Below, one piece after another: positions 10,966 through 23,261 of a stretch of 64,000 nt of DNA; positions within the stretch are counted from its first letter, which is position 1; each line of letters opens with the position of its first letter. The notes below the pieces were generated by a model that ran no database searches, was not told where the DNA came from, and was given only the letters and a program-made list of their open reading frames with translations. The translations under genes were made by a program, and so were the position numbers. Source of the stretch: Emergomyces orientalis (taxonomy: Eukaryota > Ascomycota > Eurotiomycetes > Onygenales > Ajellomycetaceae); NCBI GenBank assembly GCA_002110485.1, contig MOWL01000070.1:372001-436000 (forward strand), in the 5' to 3' direction.

Positions 10966-12156
10966 GGCAAAAAAAATAGAGAGTTGGATTGAAATCTACC
11001 CTTCTTCACAAACGAAGGGGAGTAGAGCCGCCTTTATAATAGACACAATGCCAACGTCCATCTGAAATAAGGCGCCGAAAGGTGCGACTGTGCCTGTAGA
11101 ACTTGACCACTGGGCTAAAAAGGATCAACTCTTAAGAAGCCAAAGGTTTTCAAGTTGTACAACAGTTGATTTTCTAACATTTAAATTATCCCATAGTAAT
11201 TGGTTCCAAGGAAATCTTGGTAACCTTACTTGAGGTCTAGACGATTGAAGAATGATAAAAAAAAAACTGCTTGCATACTGTAGAATCTGGGAAAAATACA
11301 AAAAATTGGGTGTTTCCTGCTCTTGAATCCTTCCATAGGTTCACGCGCATGCCTCCGTGTTCCATCCTTGAGTCTTCGGTATTGAAGCTAATTGAGGCCT
11401 TTTGTGCCCGAGCGATAAGTTCAATTGGGGTATTGCACAGTGGTATCGTGATGCTTTTTCTACTAGTACGCTTGGAAAAGCTGTCATCTTTACCGCTGAG
11501 CAACCGGGGCGGGAGTTGAAAATTCGACATCCATGCATTCTCGAGATGATCATCAGTCTCAAAAAAAGTTCTTTTAGAAGAGAACATAATGGGATAGATG
11601 TGCTTCTAGTAGTTGACATCCATTGGACAGAGCAGGGTGGAGATGCATGATTGAGTGCATATATGAGCTGCAGCTTTGTTAAAATTCTTGTCAAGGAGCT
11701 GCCCGGGAGTATTGCACATTTCAGACACCGATGAACCTTGGAGCTGGTTCGGTCGCTCCGTTAAGAATCCTTGATCGGTAAAGCTCATAAGAAGACTTGG
11801 AAACCTACTACCTACTAGGCATAGTTTATACTAAGGACACTGAGAGAACAATTTTGAAGGTGGATATGGATTGCTTAGTAACATATTAATCATCATATTT
11901 TTACTAACTACCTACACTAATTAAGTAGCTCCGTACCCAGCTGCATGCCTGGCCAGCTCTCAATAGTATTAAATGAGCATACAAAAGCACGTTCTGTCGA
12001 CTGGCAAATACCATTATCCATAGCCTACTAGGATATCAAAAGCTCAATACAACATTTGCCTGGCTATACTATGGCATTCCGTGCCCTTAACCATAAGTGC
12101 TTTTTTTCACGACCTCTTTGCATTTGGATATAACTTTGCCTTAGAATTTTAGCATA
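10966..12156. other. intergenic region, shared upstream of amine oxidase (-) and TTI1 (+)
   Basis: About 1.2 kb of divergent upstream DNA. Overlapping open frames of 80-117 codons at 11240-11790 on both strands match nothing I know and conflict with each other, so none is called. Confidence 0.5.
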
Positions 12157-15100
12157 ATGGAGAACTCGCGACAGCAGGCCTTTTCAAGGGTTCGAACACC
12201 TTCTCCCCGATTGTAATTGTCGATCTTCTAGACATACTTGCTAACTATATTGTGTTCACATTTGTTTGTTGAAAAAGCTCCGCCCTCCTTGTGTTGAGCT
12301 AAGTTCTGTTGGACTTAAATTTCGAGGCGACCTCGCAACTTCCAAAGATGTGTTGCAGGCCTTGGAACCTCTGCATTCTACGCTGATGGAGGTTGCTAGT
12401 GAGTATGGGTTAGACGAAAAACTTGCGGAATATGCATTTTTTCCACTATCACACATATTCAATGAAACCCAAAGGGTTTCTGTCCGCTGCTTGGAGCTGG
12501 CCGTGCGGTGTCTGCAAATTCTGATCGAGAAAGGATGGCGCCGAAACCTTCCCGTGAAAATGGGAAAGCAGCTACTAATACTTCTCACAATCATGGCTGG
12601 CGGTGTTCCCAACCAAAATCAAAATCAGAGCCAACGAAAGCCGGACTCGGAAGAGTTAATTGTTGCCGCGTTTGATTGTATTGCGAGCGTGTGTCGGGTC
12701 CTCGAAGGGCCTGCAGCTGCGGCGGATATATTCAATGAAATCGGAACATCCACTATCGTTGATCAAACTGTCTACGTCTTACTGGAAGGTATTACGGATG
12801 GCGCCTCAGACAGGGTCCAATTGGTTGCAGCAACTGCTCTGCGAGCCCTGACCGAACGCGTGACTCATCGTGTGATATTAGCTAGCCTTTTACCCCGAAG
12901 TGTTTCTGCATTAACCAAAGCGCTGCGGCCAACCACACAGATGCGACGCTCATACCAAGTGTTGTGTTGCTGCCTTCAAGCCCTCACAGAAATCCTGAAG
13001 GCTGTACTTAGTGACACCGATGTTTCGGCTTCCAAACCCCAGAGAGGCGATGCCGAGAAGCGAACGGGAGATCATAATATAGTTCTCGATGACTCCTGGC
13101 TCAATGCGACAGCGTCCCAGGTAAAGCTTGCGCTGGGCAACGTTATTCAGTTGAGGACACATGACAGATTTGATGTTCGCCATTGTTTACTTGAATTGTG
13201 TCTCATGGTCATCGAACAATGTCCGAAATCACTTGCGGACTCACTTTCGATGATGGTGGAAACCGTTGTTGTTCTCGCTGAATATGACACGGACAATAGA
13301 GCAAATGATGCTTATGTCGCCTTAAAACATCTAGCCATCTCATCCATCCCTGTCCTGGACCTTCTCAAATCCAACATGTATACTTGGACTATTGCTTTAC
13401 CGAGAATGATGCAATCAAATAACGATACGTCCAAGCAAAGGGCGATCAGACAAATATCGACTGCGTTCCAAGTTTTATCACAAACTCAGCCAAGCTCAGA
13501 TATCTTGGATGACACTCTAGCCACAAGCTTATGTGATAGTGTCTCGGCGGCTATTCAATCAACATCAACAGCCCCTCAACCTCTGCCTGGTTCGTCTACC
13601 ACAGGAACAGAGCTTAGTATTAACGCGGATGAGGGTCAGCCTATATCATTCCAGCCTGTGTTACTAGAGCATGGTAGCCAGCGAATGACACTCTCAGAGC
13701 TCCACTCTATGATTTCGAAGCTGAGCGCCACAGACACTTCTCTATCAATGGCGAGTTCGATGCTAAATAAAATCTATGGGTCGTCAAGCGATGGCCTCCT
13801 GGCTCCATTTTGGCTTACCCTCTCATTTATAAAGTGCATTCCAACAGATGTAGCGTCAGTGGATGACATGCTTGATCTGGATTCCGACTCTCCATCTCGC
13901 TCCGCCATTATCGAAGAATTATACTCAATGTCGCTCCCGCTTCTCACAGATCTATCTAGTGCCAATCCGCCTGATTGGCGGCTCCCTGCATTGGCTCTTG
14001 AAGCTGTAGCTCTACAAGCACAGCAGCTAGGAGAAACATTTCGCCCCGAATTAATTGACTCCTTATACCCCGTGTTGCAACTGATGGGCTCTAGCAACCC
14101 TAACATGCGCAATCATGCTATTACCTGCCTTAATATCCTTACCACAGCTTGCAAATATCCAAACACAAGCACGATGCTCGTTGATAATGTTGACTACCTA
14201 GTGAACTCTGTGTCTTTGAAGCTGAACACATTCGATATATCACCCCAAGCACCTCAGGTGCTACTCATGATGGTCAAGTTATGTGGAGCCAGTCTTATCC
14301 CGTATCTGGATGACTTAGTTGGGTCGATATTTGCAGTGTTGGATGCATTTCATGGCTATCCTAAACTGGTGGAGCTCCTATTTTCTGTTTTGGGGGCTAT
14401 TGTGGACGAGGGTGCGAAGACACCAGCTCATCTAGCTATCGCAGGCTCAGATGCCAATGAACCCGTCATCCACCGGAAACGACCCCTCAAGCCTCGTAGC
14501 ATTTCCGACATCGCGAATGAATTCGAAGAGCGAAGGGAGAAACGAGCTCGTGCTTCCGAACTCGAAACCAGGGCCGGCTTGGAGAGAGAATTTCACCCCA
14601 AGCGCCCTTGGACTTCTGAACACGATGGGCCAAAACAAATGGACGAGGATAAAAGTGATATAGATTCGGAAACAGACGAACTACCACTACCTACCACCGA
14701 AGAAAAGGCACTGAGTAGAACCCACACTCTCCTCCTCAGTATCGCCAAATCAATCCCACCCCATCTCTCCTCGCCATCGCCATTCCTACGACGCTCATTA
14801 CTCTCAATCCTGACCCGCGCACTCCCCATCCTTGCGCATGACGAAAACACATTTCTACCCCTCATTAACGACCTCTGGCCTTCCGTCAGCGCGCGCATTA
14901 CTACCCCACCAACCTTCCCAGCTGACTCTACCGCACTTACAACCACCCACACTGGCCCAATACATGCCCGCAACACCCCATCCAGCATCGATGAATCCGG
15001 CATCCGGGAAGAGACATTCGTAATCGTAGCGTCTTGCTCCGCGATCGGCGCAATGTGTGAAGGAGCTGGAGACTTCATGTCATCCCGCATCGAACATGAA

Positions 15101-15886
15101 TTTGCGCGATGGAAGAAACTCTACCTCCGGTCTTGGGAACGGGTACAGCAGGACTCGGAAAAGGCGGCGGAGAGGCAGCGACAGCGAATAGAGCAGCAAG
15201 AACGCCTTAATGCCGGCACCGCCTCGGAAATGGAATCCTTAACACTTGGCAATGGCAGCAAAAATAAAATGGCTATCTCCCCAACGATGGCGACTGCCCG
15301 ATCTCATCCTTCTCCGCCACTACCGCCACCGAGCACAAAGTCGTTCACCCCTCATAGCTCCCTATTCCGGGCCTTAACAGGGCTGTTCACCACTATACTC
15401 TCCCATGTAGATCTACCGGCTGACTTCAGTGATGAAATTTCCGAGTGCCTCGGTACTGCGATATCGTTTTACCAACCTGATTATTACTTCACATATGCAT
15501 GGCGGCAGCACGCGGAAGTTTCTGAAGGGAAGAAAAGGAATAAGCCAGCAGAGAAAGCGGTGGAAGGGGCGTCGGGAAAGGGGGAAGTTGACAGGGCTAT
15601 TCGGGCTATGGATGCGTGGAATGCAGATATAACATGGTTTATATTTGAGCAGGGGAGAAGGGGAAGAGGTGGTGGTGGTGGCGGCGGCGGCGGCGGCGGC
15701 GGTGATGGGAATGAGGGATATATTGATAGGATCGGACAAGTGGAGCGCAACATCGAGAGGAGGATTGCGGATATGTTAAGGAAGCGTGATTCTCTGCCAC
15801 AGCCACATACACAAACGCAGGCAGACCTTCATCCAACGGGAACTAGTGGGTCGTGGAGGTTGGCGAAATTGGTTGGAACGGTTTGA
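12157..15886 (+). CDS. TTI1: TTI1, TEL2-interacting protein 1 (TTT complex)
   Basis: TTI1 forms the TTT complex with TEL2 and TTI2, a co-chaperone that matures PIKK kinases (ATM, ATR, mTOR and relatives) with Hsp90. It is a large HEAT-repeat protein, and the frame fits this length (about 1213 aa). The family N-terminus is seen as LRPPCVELSSVGLKFRG and then AEYAFFPLSHIFNETQRV...LILLTIMAGG. The long frame has no ATG at its head, so an 11-codon first exon is proposed (12157..12189, MENSRQQAFSR). A phase-0 intron (12190..12277) has a CTAAC branch site but a weak donor (GTTCGA) and an AAAAAG acceptor; exon 2 runs 12278..15886. Residues about 735-810 are a charged, basic linker with possible nuclear signals. 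A polyglycine run sits near the C-terminus. The exon 1 model is less sure than the identity. Confidence 0.85.
15668..15703 (+). repeat. GGT/GGC trinucleotide repeat coding polyglycine in TTI1
   Basis: In-frame GGT then GGC repeats give about 12 consecutive glycines, flanked by RRGR and DGNEG. Likely length-polymorphic and in an unstructured loop. Confidence 0.9.
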
Positions 15887-16477
15887 GGGGATGGGAATCA
15901 TTTATTTCATGATGGATGCAGAGCGAGTTACGCCGCGTGTCAAGGATGTCAAGATTTAACACTTTATTCATACAACATGCGCTTTGGATACTAATGAAAA
16001 GCTGGCTAGTATGATCCGAAATGGCCTAAGTTATGACCCGTCGTTTTATATATCACTGATATTTTTGTAGGCAGAACAATAAGAGGAAAATAGTTTGTTT
16101 GAATGGAAAACTGGTCTGATAATGTTATTTCTCGTGCATTAAGTACTTAGCTATACTTAAGACAAATGACTGTATAGGTGAGTTAGGAGAGTCCAAAACG
16201 CAAAGCAATAAACTTAGTCGTCCAACAAAACTTCGAAAAAAAAAAAATAACAACACGGCGCAGAGAGGGGTTTTTGGGGTATTATTCTCAATCGTACGAT
16301 GACGCAGAGGTAAAACCGGTGATTGATACAACGGACCAAATATAGTGAAACTGAAGGCAAGCAAGGGAGCAAAATGAATGTGAGTTGAAAATGGAGCCGA
16401 ATTGAATTGGAATGAAGGCCTTCAAAGAAAAAAAATACCGAATTGAAGTTTGTCCCTGAGATGCTACCAGTAGAAAC
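15887..16477. other. convergent 3' region of TTI1 and eIF5
   Basis: About 590 bp between two genes ending towards each other. A/T-rich with an A-run near 16236-16247. No gene seen. Confidence 0.6.
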
Positions 16478-18015
16478 TTACTCCTCATCCTCATCATCCT
16501 CGTCACTCTCGGCGGTATCGAGCCATTCAAGGAACTTCTCAGCAGCCTTGCGGACCTTCCTGCTTGTGGCAATATCGACGTACTTCTTGCTAGCCTTCGA
16601 GCCCCAGGCCTTGAGAACTTCCTCCGAAATGAGATCCTCCTGGTAGTAGGCGAGTAGGATGGCAGGAACACTTGTGCAGAGATTCGGACGCTCAATTCCA
16701 ACTAAGCGTTCAGTTCCTCCAAGGAATGCCTTTTCGTGACGCTCAGAGGTGATCATCTAAAGAAAGATTATTAGTACTACAACTCAGATAGTTTAATGGA
16801 TAGGGTGCGGAGTTACCTTCTTGAGCATGCCAGCCCTGGACGGAATTTGCTTAACGATTTTGTCGTCGAACATGGTCTGAGCCAAGACGGCGAGGGTCTT
16901 ATGCTTTGATTCAATGCCAAGCTCCTTGGCTTTCATGTAGATATCGACGTCACTAACGCCTGAGACACCTTTCTGAGAACCCTTGGCAGAGCTAATGATC
17001 CAGCTACCGAGCAGATCGTATGCGGAGACCGTGCCATTTTCCCCTTCCCCGTCCTCATCATTATCATCAAAAACGAGCGAACGCTTAAGATCTTCGGGGA
17101 GTTCCTGGGCACGAGCCTTGACAGCTTCTTCAGAAACATCAACTGCCCAGTCATCGTCGTCGATTTCCTTGGTGTGCTCGATTTCATCGGCCTCGGCTTT
17201 AATGCGGCGAGTAAGCTCATCATCACTGTGGGCCTCGAGAGCGCCGTCGCCGTTTTCATCTCCTCCATCGGAGTTGCTATCTGCAGGACTGCCATTTGAC
17301 TCTCCGTTTGCCTCTCCGTTCGTCTCTCCGTCGCCCTTGCCCTTATTTCTTTCCCGCCGAGACTTCTTGGTAGACTTGTCCTTCTTACCCTTCTTTGGCT
17401 GGTTCTTCAAAATGTAGCTGCTAAGCTTTTGACGAAGATCAACGTCCGACCGTTCACCACAGGCTTTGCAGTCCAGGATAATACGGGGTTCCTTGACAAC
17501 AACCTCAGTTTCTGGGTTCTTGCATTTCTTGCACAAAACGAATTTTGCGATGAACCCATCAAGGTAGTCCTGGAGCTTGGAAGCATCATGAGCCCCGTTG
17601 ATGATCCAGCGATCGTCTGTTGGCTTGGCGTTTGCCTGAGCGCCCAGTTCAAATCCGAAGTACTTGATCAGGTCTAGTTTCCCAAAGGTTAGCATCATAC
17701 TAGACTTGGCATCGTAACCCCCGAAGCCAAAAAAAGATAACAAAACATCCAAAACAAAACTTGGCACAGATATTATACTTACAGGCTGGCGGGCGGCCCA
17801 AGGACTGGGCAACATTGTTGAGATTAACAACAACGGTTTTAATGCCATTGCCTTTGCCTTCGATCTTTGCCTGGAGACGCTCCATTTTGTAACGGTAAAA
17901 GGGATCGGGGTTGTCCTATTATACCATGTTAACATATCTGAGACCAGCAAGTATCTGGAATAGTGAGAAGAGGCTCGAAAGAAAATCTTACCCGACGGAT
18001 ATTGATGGAGGCCAT
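16478..18015 (-). CDS. TIF5: eukaryotic translation initiation factor 5 (eIF5)
   Basis: eIF5 is the GTPase-activating protein of eIF2 in start-codon selection. Four exons: 18015..17992, 17915..17783, 17673..16817 and 16756..16478 (430 aa), with donors GTAAGA, GTAAGT and GTAACT. The N-terminal domain reads MASINIRRDNPDPFYRYKM; the early Arg (Arg7 or Arg8) fits the conserved catalytic arginine of the family. NLNNVAQSLGRPPAYLIKYFG follows across a clean splice, then the CKKC...CKAC zinc-binding pairs. A long Lys/Glu/Asp-rich linker leads to the C-terminal HEAT (W2) domain ending in aromatic-acidic boxes (FLEWLDTAESDEDDEDEE), the surface that contacts eIF2-beta and eIF3. All expected parts are present and the length is usual. 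It lies head-to-head with THI6 across 1.5 kb. Confidence 0.95.
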
Positions 18016-19519
18016 TTTTACGGTAAGAGAGACAAAATCCTTAAAATCTTTAAAAGGCTAATAATGCGGGCAATATAGGGCGAAACGCGGAGAGGGCCTG
18101 GGAAATGGAGGTTCGATTGCTACAAGACATGCGTATCACGAATTTACCCGTGATATCTTGAGTAGTATAAGGAGAGCGGAAATTTTTGCGGTTCTGCTTG
18201 GATATGGGGGGTTGGCTGGGTAGGTGAACTCAGGCGAAGTGAATCTCAACCACAAGATCTAGAATGGTAACTACAAGGTTTTCGCACAGGGCGAAAAGTT
18301 TGCAGCTTGAGCGGCAGGTGGTGTTCGAAAGCGTTGACGTAGGGCGAATACATAGACAGGTGCTCTATCTTGTTTGGTGGCAGAAGGCTTAGGGGGAACC
18401 TGATGAGGAACGTGGGTTGGGCTGAGACAACGAGATATCTCAGTGACGAGTACAGAGTGGTGAAGCGTGGGAGCAGCACCTATTAGATGGAGTTCTAAGC
18501 AGTTATGAGAGAAAACAGTCTGGATAAACTGGCGTGGGATGGTGGGAATGAAGATGTGTAGTGGATGGAGGAAGAGAAAGAGAAGTTTTTGGGGGAAGAT
18601 GAAGAAAAACAAAAAAGGCGGTGGCCAAATTTGGCAATTCTGGCGTGGCAGAATGTTATTTTTTTCGCCGGCAGCTGACTAATCCATTGCACCCCGAATA
18701 CCGAAAAAGTTGCGCAAGTCACGTGGCAATCCCTATTTGCCCCAAAAAGGAAATTTTGACGTCGAAGTGTTTGATAGCAATAAAAATGCAATAAATGGAG
18801 ATGAACACGGCTCTGTTCTCTGTTCTTATTTAATCCTCGTTTTATGTTCATATATGTTATATACGGTAATATTTCTTTCTCCTTGAACTTTTCAATTGGA
18901 TACCATCTCTCTTCCATTTTCTCTAGTATAACTATTGAATTTCTACCATTGACTACTAGTAGTAGTCATGACGACCTCTTCTTAAAATCAGGTATAATTC
19001 CTTTGTCCCGGGCGTCCTTGAAGTAGTTTTGTTTGCTGTTTTTGTTCCATATGATGGTTATTAAATGTATGGTTTCTTCCCCAACTTTTTGGTGTTATGT
19101 ATCTCCCAAATTCTGCTCATTGCTCAGTTGGTCTTTTTGTTCCCTTGTTTCCCGTGCTTTGTTTCATGCAGAACAACAAACCTTGAATCATTGATTCTGT
19201 GTCAAAATGCTCTTACACTGAAAATTGATGTAAACCTACATATTCTTCATAGTGTTGCCTGCTCTTCTATACCTCGTTTTTCAGTGAATGTGTGTTGCTA
19301 AGGGCGCCATCACTAATTAACATCTCTCCCTCAACAGGAACACAAACAAATATCTTGCCTTGGATTCCCGTTCCTCTTCCTCCTTTACTAACGTCATCTT
19401 ACTCTCCATCATAATACTATTTTATTGATATAACTACGGAGTGCAATCAATTTTTTATTTATTTATTTACCTCTTTCAATTGCCAGAAGAAAACACACAT
19501 ATGCCCCATTCACCAAAGC
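18016..19519. other. divergent upstream region of eIF5 (-) and THI6 (+)
   Basis: About 1.5 kb, becoming A/T- and pyrimidine-rich towards THI6. I looked for a TPP riboswitch upstream of THI6 and saw no conserved core. Open frames at 18246-18917 lack recognisable motifs. Confidence 0.5.
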
Positions 19520-21757
19520 ATGACGATGGACTTATCCGTATACTTAGTGACGGACTCTACTCCCGCCATTCTAGGCGATAGGGATTTATGTGAGGTAGTG
19601 CGAGATGCCATTCAAGGAGGTAAATCAGCACCCGCAGTGCAGCCTAATGCCATTCTACACAAGTATGATACTGAATTGCGTTATTGTTTAGGGGTCACTG
19701 TTGTCCAATATAGAGACAAGCACAGTGACACTGGCGTTATGATCGAGATGGCGAAGAAACTCCACGAAATTACCAAAACGTACAATGTTCCTCTAATCAT
19801 CAATGACCGCGTCGATGTTGCATTAGCTGTTGAGGCTGAAGGCGTCCACCTTGGACAAGATGACATGAGTTTGTAACGCCGTCCCCCCTGCCATGTTACA
19901 GGAAAATTAGGCTAAATTATAACCCTCGTTTTAGAAATACCTGAAGCAAAGAAATTGCTGCCGCCCAACGCCTATATCGGTGCAACAGTGTGCTCGAATG
20001 AGGAAGCGTTCAAGGCAGTCCAGGATGGAGCCGATTACCTCGGGATTGGAACTGTATTCGCAACATCCACGTAAGTCACAAGATCTTAGGGCCCCTTGAT
20101 GCTCTTTGAGCATCGTGAAACTTATACTCTACAAACTATGAAACTTTGAATTGACCATGATAAAGGAAAATCGATACCAAATCTATTATCGGCACTGCTG
20201 GGACCAAGGAAATTTTGGCGTTTCTTTCTACCATGTCCAGAAAAGTCGGAACTGTTGCAATTGGAGGTATCACCTTGTCAAATGTCCAACGGGTTATCTA
20301 CCAATCACAAGCACCACTTAAAAGCCTTGATGGTGCTGCGATTGTGAGCGCAATCATGGCGGCGGCGAACCCGAGAGAAGCTGCCGCATCGTTCAGCAAG
20401 CTAGTGAAGCAAATTCCTGCCTTAGCCACCATACCCATTCCTCCTCGGGAAAATGAAGTTACTCTGTTGTTAGATGAAGTGCCAGATATCATCAGCACGG
20501 TGGCTACAAAACGACCGCTGTGTCACAACATGATTAATTTTGTAGTGGCTAATTTTGCTGCAAACGTTGCTATTGCCATGTAAGAACTATAGCTTGACTC
20601 TGTCATTCAAGCACGATCATTATAGCTGACTTCAATATAGTGGTGCGTCTCCAATCATGTCGGGGTACGGTCCTGAGGCAGTTGACCTAGCAAAGAACGG
20701 TGGTTCATTATTAATAAACATGGGGACCCTAAATAACGAAAGCGTCGATAATTACCTCCAGGCCCTACGGGCTTATAATGCAGAAGGAAACCCTGTTGTG
20801 TTTGATCCGGTCGGGGCTGGTGCTACCGACATTCGCCGCAAAGCTGCGAAACAGCTGCTCGCTGGCGGATATTTCGACCTTATCAAAGGCAACGAAAGCG
20901 AGCTGATTCAGGTGTATGGCAAAGTCCCTGGCCGCCAGGTCGGTGTTGACAGCGGACCTAGTACTTTGAATAGCAAAGAAAAAGCGAAACTTGTCAAAGA
21001 CCTCGCGAGGCGTGAGAGTAAGCTTTTTCCATGGCACATTTTTTCTTGTGACACGTTGCACTCCTTTTGTTTTGTGGAAGCTTCAAAAACGCATCACCCC
21101 CGCCTCCTTGATATTACGTTCCCTTTCTCCATATTACACATATCAATCCATCATACTGGCGCCACCAGCATCTATCTCTCCCCAAAATGTATAAATAACC
21201 AGCAATTTCCCTAGGAAACGTCGTTCTTCTCACTGGAACCGTGGACTACCTGAGCGATGGCGAACGCACTCTCGCAATTGGCAATGGCCACGAACTCCTC
21301 GGCTACATTACAGGCGTATGTCTTGCAACACGACTCTATCCCTTGTTTATCTTTTAATTTTCCCCTCTACCCTTCTCAAAAACATCGTCATACCGCTGGC
21401 CAAAACTAACCAACCCAATCCATTCCTCAGACCGGCTGCATAATCGGCACTATGGCCGCCTCCTTCCTCGCTGTGCACAGATGTGACAAGTTACTCGCAG
21501 TGCTATCTAGTTTACTCCTTCTCGAGATTGCCGCGGAACGAGCTGCTGTGAAAGATGGAGTCAACGGCCCCGGCACATTTCTGCCAGCTTTCATCGATGA
21601 ACTATACGCATTGAGGAGGTGGGCCGTCGAGCGGAAACATGGTGGCACCAGTGTTGGTGCAGGCGCGAGCGCCGAAGCACCGAACGGTGACATCGCTGCT
21701 GGTGTGGGCGAGAATATCTTCAGGAAGATGGCTAAGGTGCATCTGATGCAGGTGTAG
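19520..21757 (+). CDS. THI6: bifunctional thiamine-phosphate synthase / hydroxyethylthiazole kinase
   Basis: Joins the thiazole and pyrimidine halves of thiamine and phosphorylates hydroxyethylthiazole. Seven exons: 19520..19619, 19692..19868, 19935..20070, 20166..20579, 20641..21017, 21215..21315 and 21431..21757 (543 aa). The ThiE half (1 to about 225) has YLVTDSTP, VTVVQYRDKHSD, INDRVDVALAVEAEGVHLGQDD and YLGIGTVFAT. The ThiM half (about 250-543) has NFVVANFAANVAIAIGASPIMS, VFDPVGAGATD, IKGNESE and ITGTGCIIGT. All expected signatures are there. The ATG at 19520 or 19526 gives the family-like start; the ATG at 19501 is out of frame. Intron 1 (19620..19691) is 72 nt, has no stop in frame and splits the ThiE diphosphate-binding region. 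Intron 2 has a weak GTTTGT donor. Several introns are unusually long in exon-poor stretches. Confidence 0.95.
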
Positions 21758-23261
21758 GCGGAGAGAAGATGCACTTTTTTTGGCTCGATGGATGTTTGTG
21801 GTATCTAGAACGGTGCGGTACCATCATCGCGCTCTGTGGTTTTAGCGGCTAGGTCGAAATGGGTGATTCCCATTTGTTTCTTTTTAATTTTGTACTTTTT
21901 AAATTTTTTTTTTAGAACGCCTTGTATACTTGCCCATCCGCACGCTATAATCTTCTCGTAATTTTATGAAGCACCATCTCACTACCCGCCTCCCCTTTGC
22001 TCCCCATGCTTCCACCTCAGGGCAGAAGAAAAAAGAAAAAACAGAACTTTAACCGCCCAGGCTCCCCCTTCTCTTGTTGCGTTTGTTCGTTTCCTTGTCC
22101 CACGCGGAGCCACCTTCTACCTCTAGCTCCGCTTCCAATTCGCCGCGCCATCGTCCGTTTCACACTGTTGCCGCCTTTTAGCGTTCCCCGCGGACATCAT
22201 CTTCGCCCGCTCCAAACAGAGCCTACCCTTTGGCGCTTGAAATCATACTTCCCCACGATTCATGTTTGCCACGTATATCAGGGTTTTACATGGCTGCTTT
22301 TGCTGTTTCTTGTGGTTTGTCTGGCTGGTCGGAGGCTACTAAGCGCTGGTACACCTTCTCCCAACTCTGTTTTGGAATTCTGTGGGGTTGAAGATACCCC
22401 TTGCTGGAGGAAACGGGTGTGAATTGGAGGGAAGACTGTTCGGGGGTGGATATAGGAGTATGATTGCAGTGGGGCCGGAGGAAGAGAAGAGGGATGTGAT
22501 GTACCTGGGCCTGGGCGCTCTCTCACTACCCACCGCTACTGCCCGAAGGTTTCTCGCACCCTCCCGCTATCCCTCGCTTCTTCCCTTGTGAGGACGAGGA
22601 TATTGACGGGGAAAGCCGTCTTGTTCCTCGAATACATCGTGCCATCCCTGCGCAGCTGTTTACCGTTCCATCTGCGCCCCCCCTACCCAACTTTTCTCTC
22701 CTCTCCTCCCCCCGGGAATAATACTCCAGGGCATCCCGTTATCTGCCCGCTGGTTTGCCTGTTTAGTTTGATGAGCCGCTGCGTCCCTAGCTGCCTGCCA
22801 CCTGGGTTCCTTTGCCAATTCACCTACCTGGCTCTATCATTTCCTCCACTCTTTTGCTGCTCAGCTCCTCCCCCGCACCCCACCCTATCTCGCACCTCGC
22901 CCTGCCCCGTTTCCGTGTCCGTGCTATGTTTCGAGAAAGACATTGGGGAGTATAGAGCACGGAAGCGTTCGGAAATCTTGGGTAGATGATTATGGTATAA
23001 CTTACCAATCTATCGGATCTCTAATACTTTAGCTGTTTACGGAGGACCCCTTATAGTGATGACTCCATTTAACTCACGCATAACAAAAAGATTTACATTT
23101 GCCAAATACGAAATAGATATAGAACTCTACATATCAGACATCATATCCATCATTTCCCCCCTTGACTTTCCCTTGACCAACTACCAAGTACCACCCCGAA
23201 TGAGACCAAAAAGCACATCAAATAAATAGTAAAAAATTTTACAATCAAATCAAATCAAAAC
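21758..23261. other. convergent region between THI6 and the isochorismatase-fold gene
   Basis: About 1.5 kb. Pyrimidine-rich on the plus strand from 22000 to 22930, with long overlapping frames in several phases that follow from low stop-codon density. No motif supports a gene. Confidence 0.5.

Noticed and set aside
11237..11788. Overlapping open frames of up to 117 codons on both strands
   Set aside because: No motif, mutually exclusive frames and no splice-supported extension; probably chance frames in intergenic DNA.
12181..12196. GGGTTCGAACACC, resembling a tRNA T-arm
   Set aside because: No other tRNA arms nearby, and the bases fit the donor end of the TTI1 first intron.
18016..19519. 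Possible TPP riboswitch upstream of THI6
   Set aside because: I could not find the conserved riboswitch core or a long alternative-splice leader; THI6 is not a usual riboswitch target in fungi.
21997..22989. Long pyrimidine-rich open frames
   Set aside because: Several phases are open at once because of composition, and the products are low-complexity Pro/Ser/Leu without family likeness.
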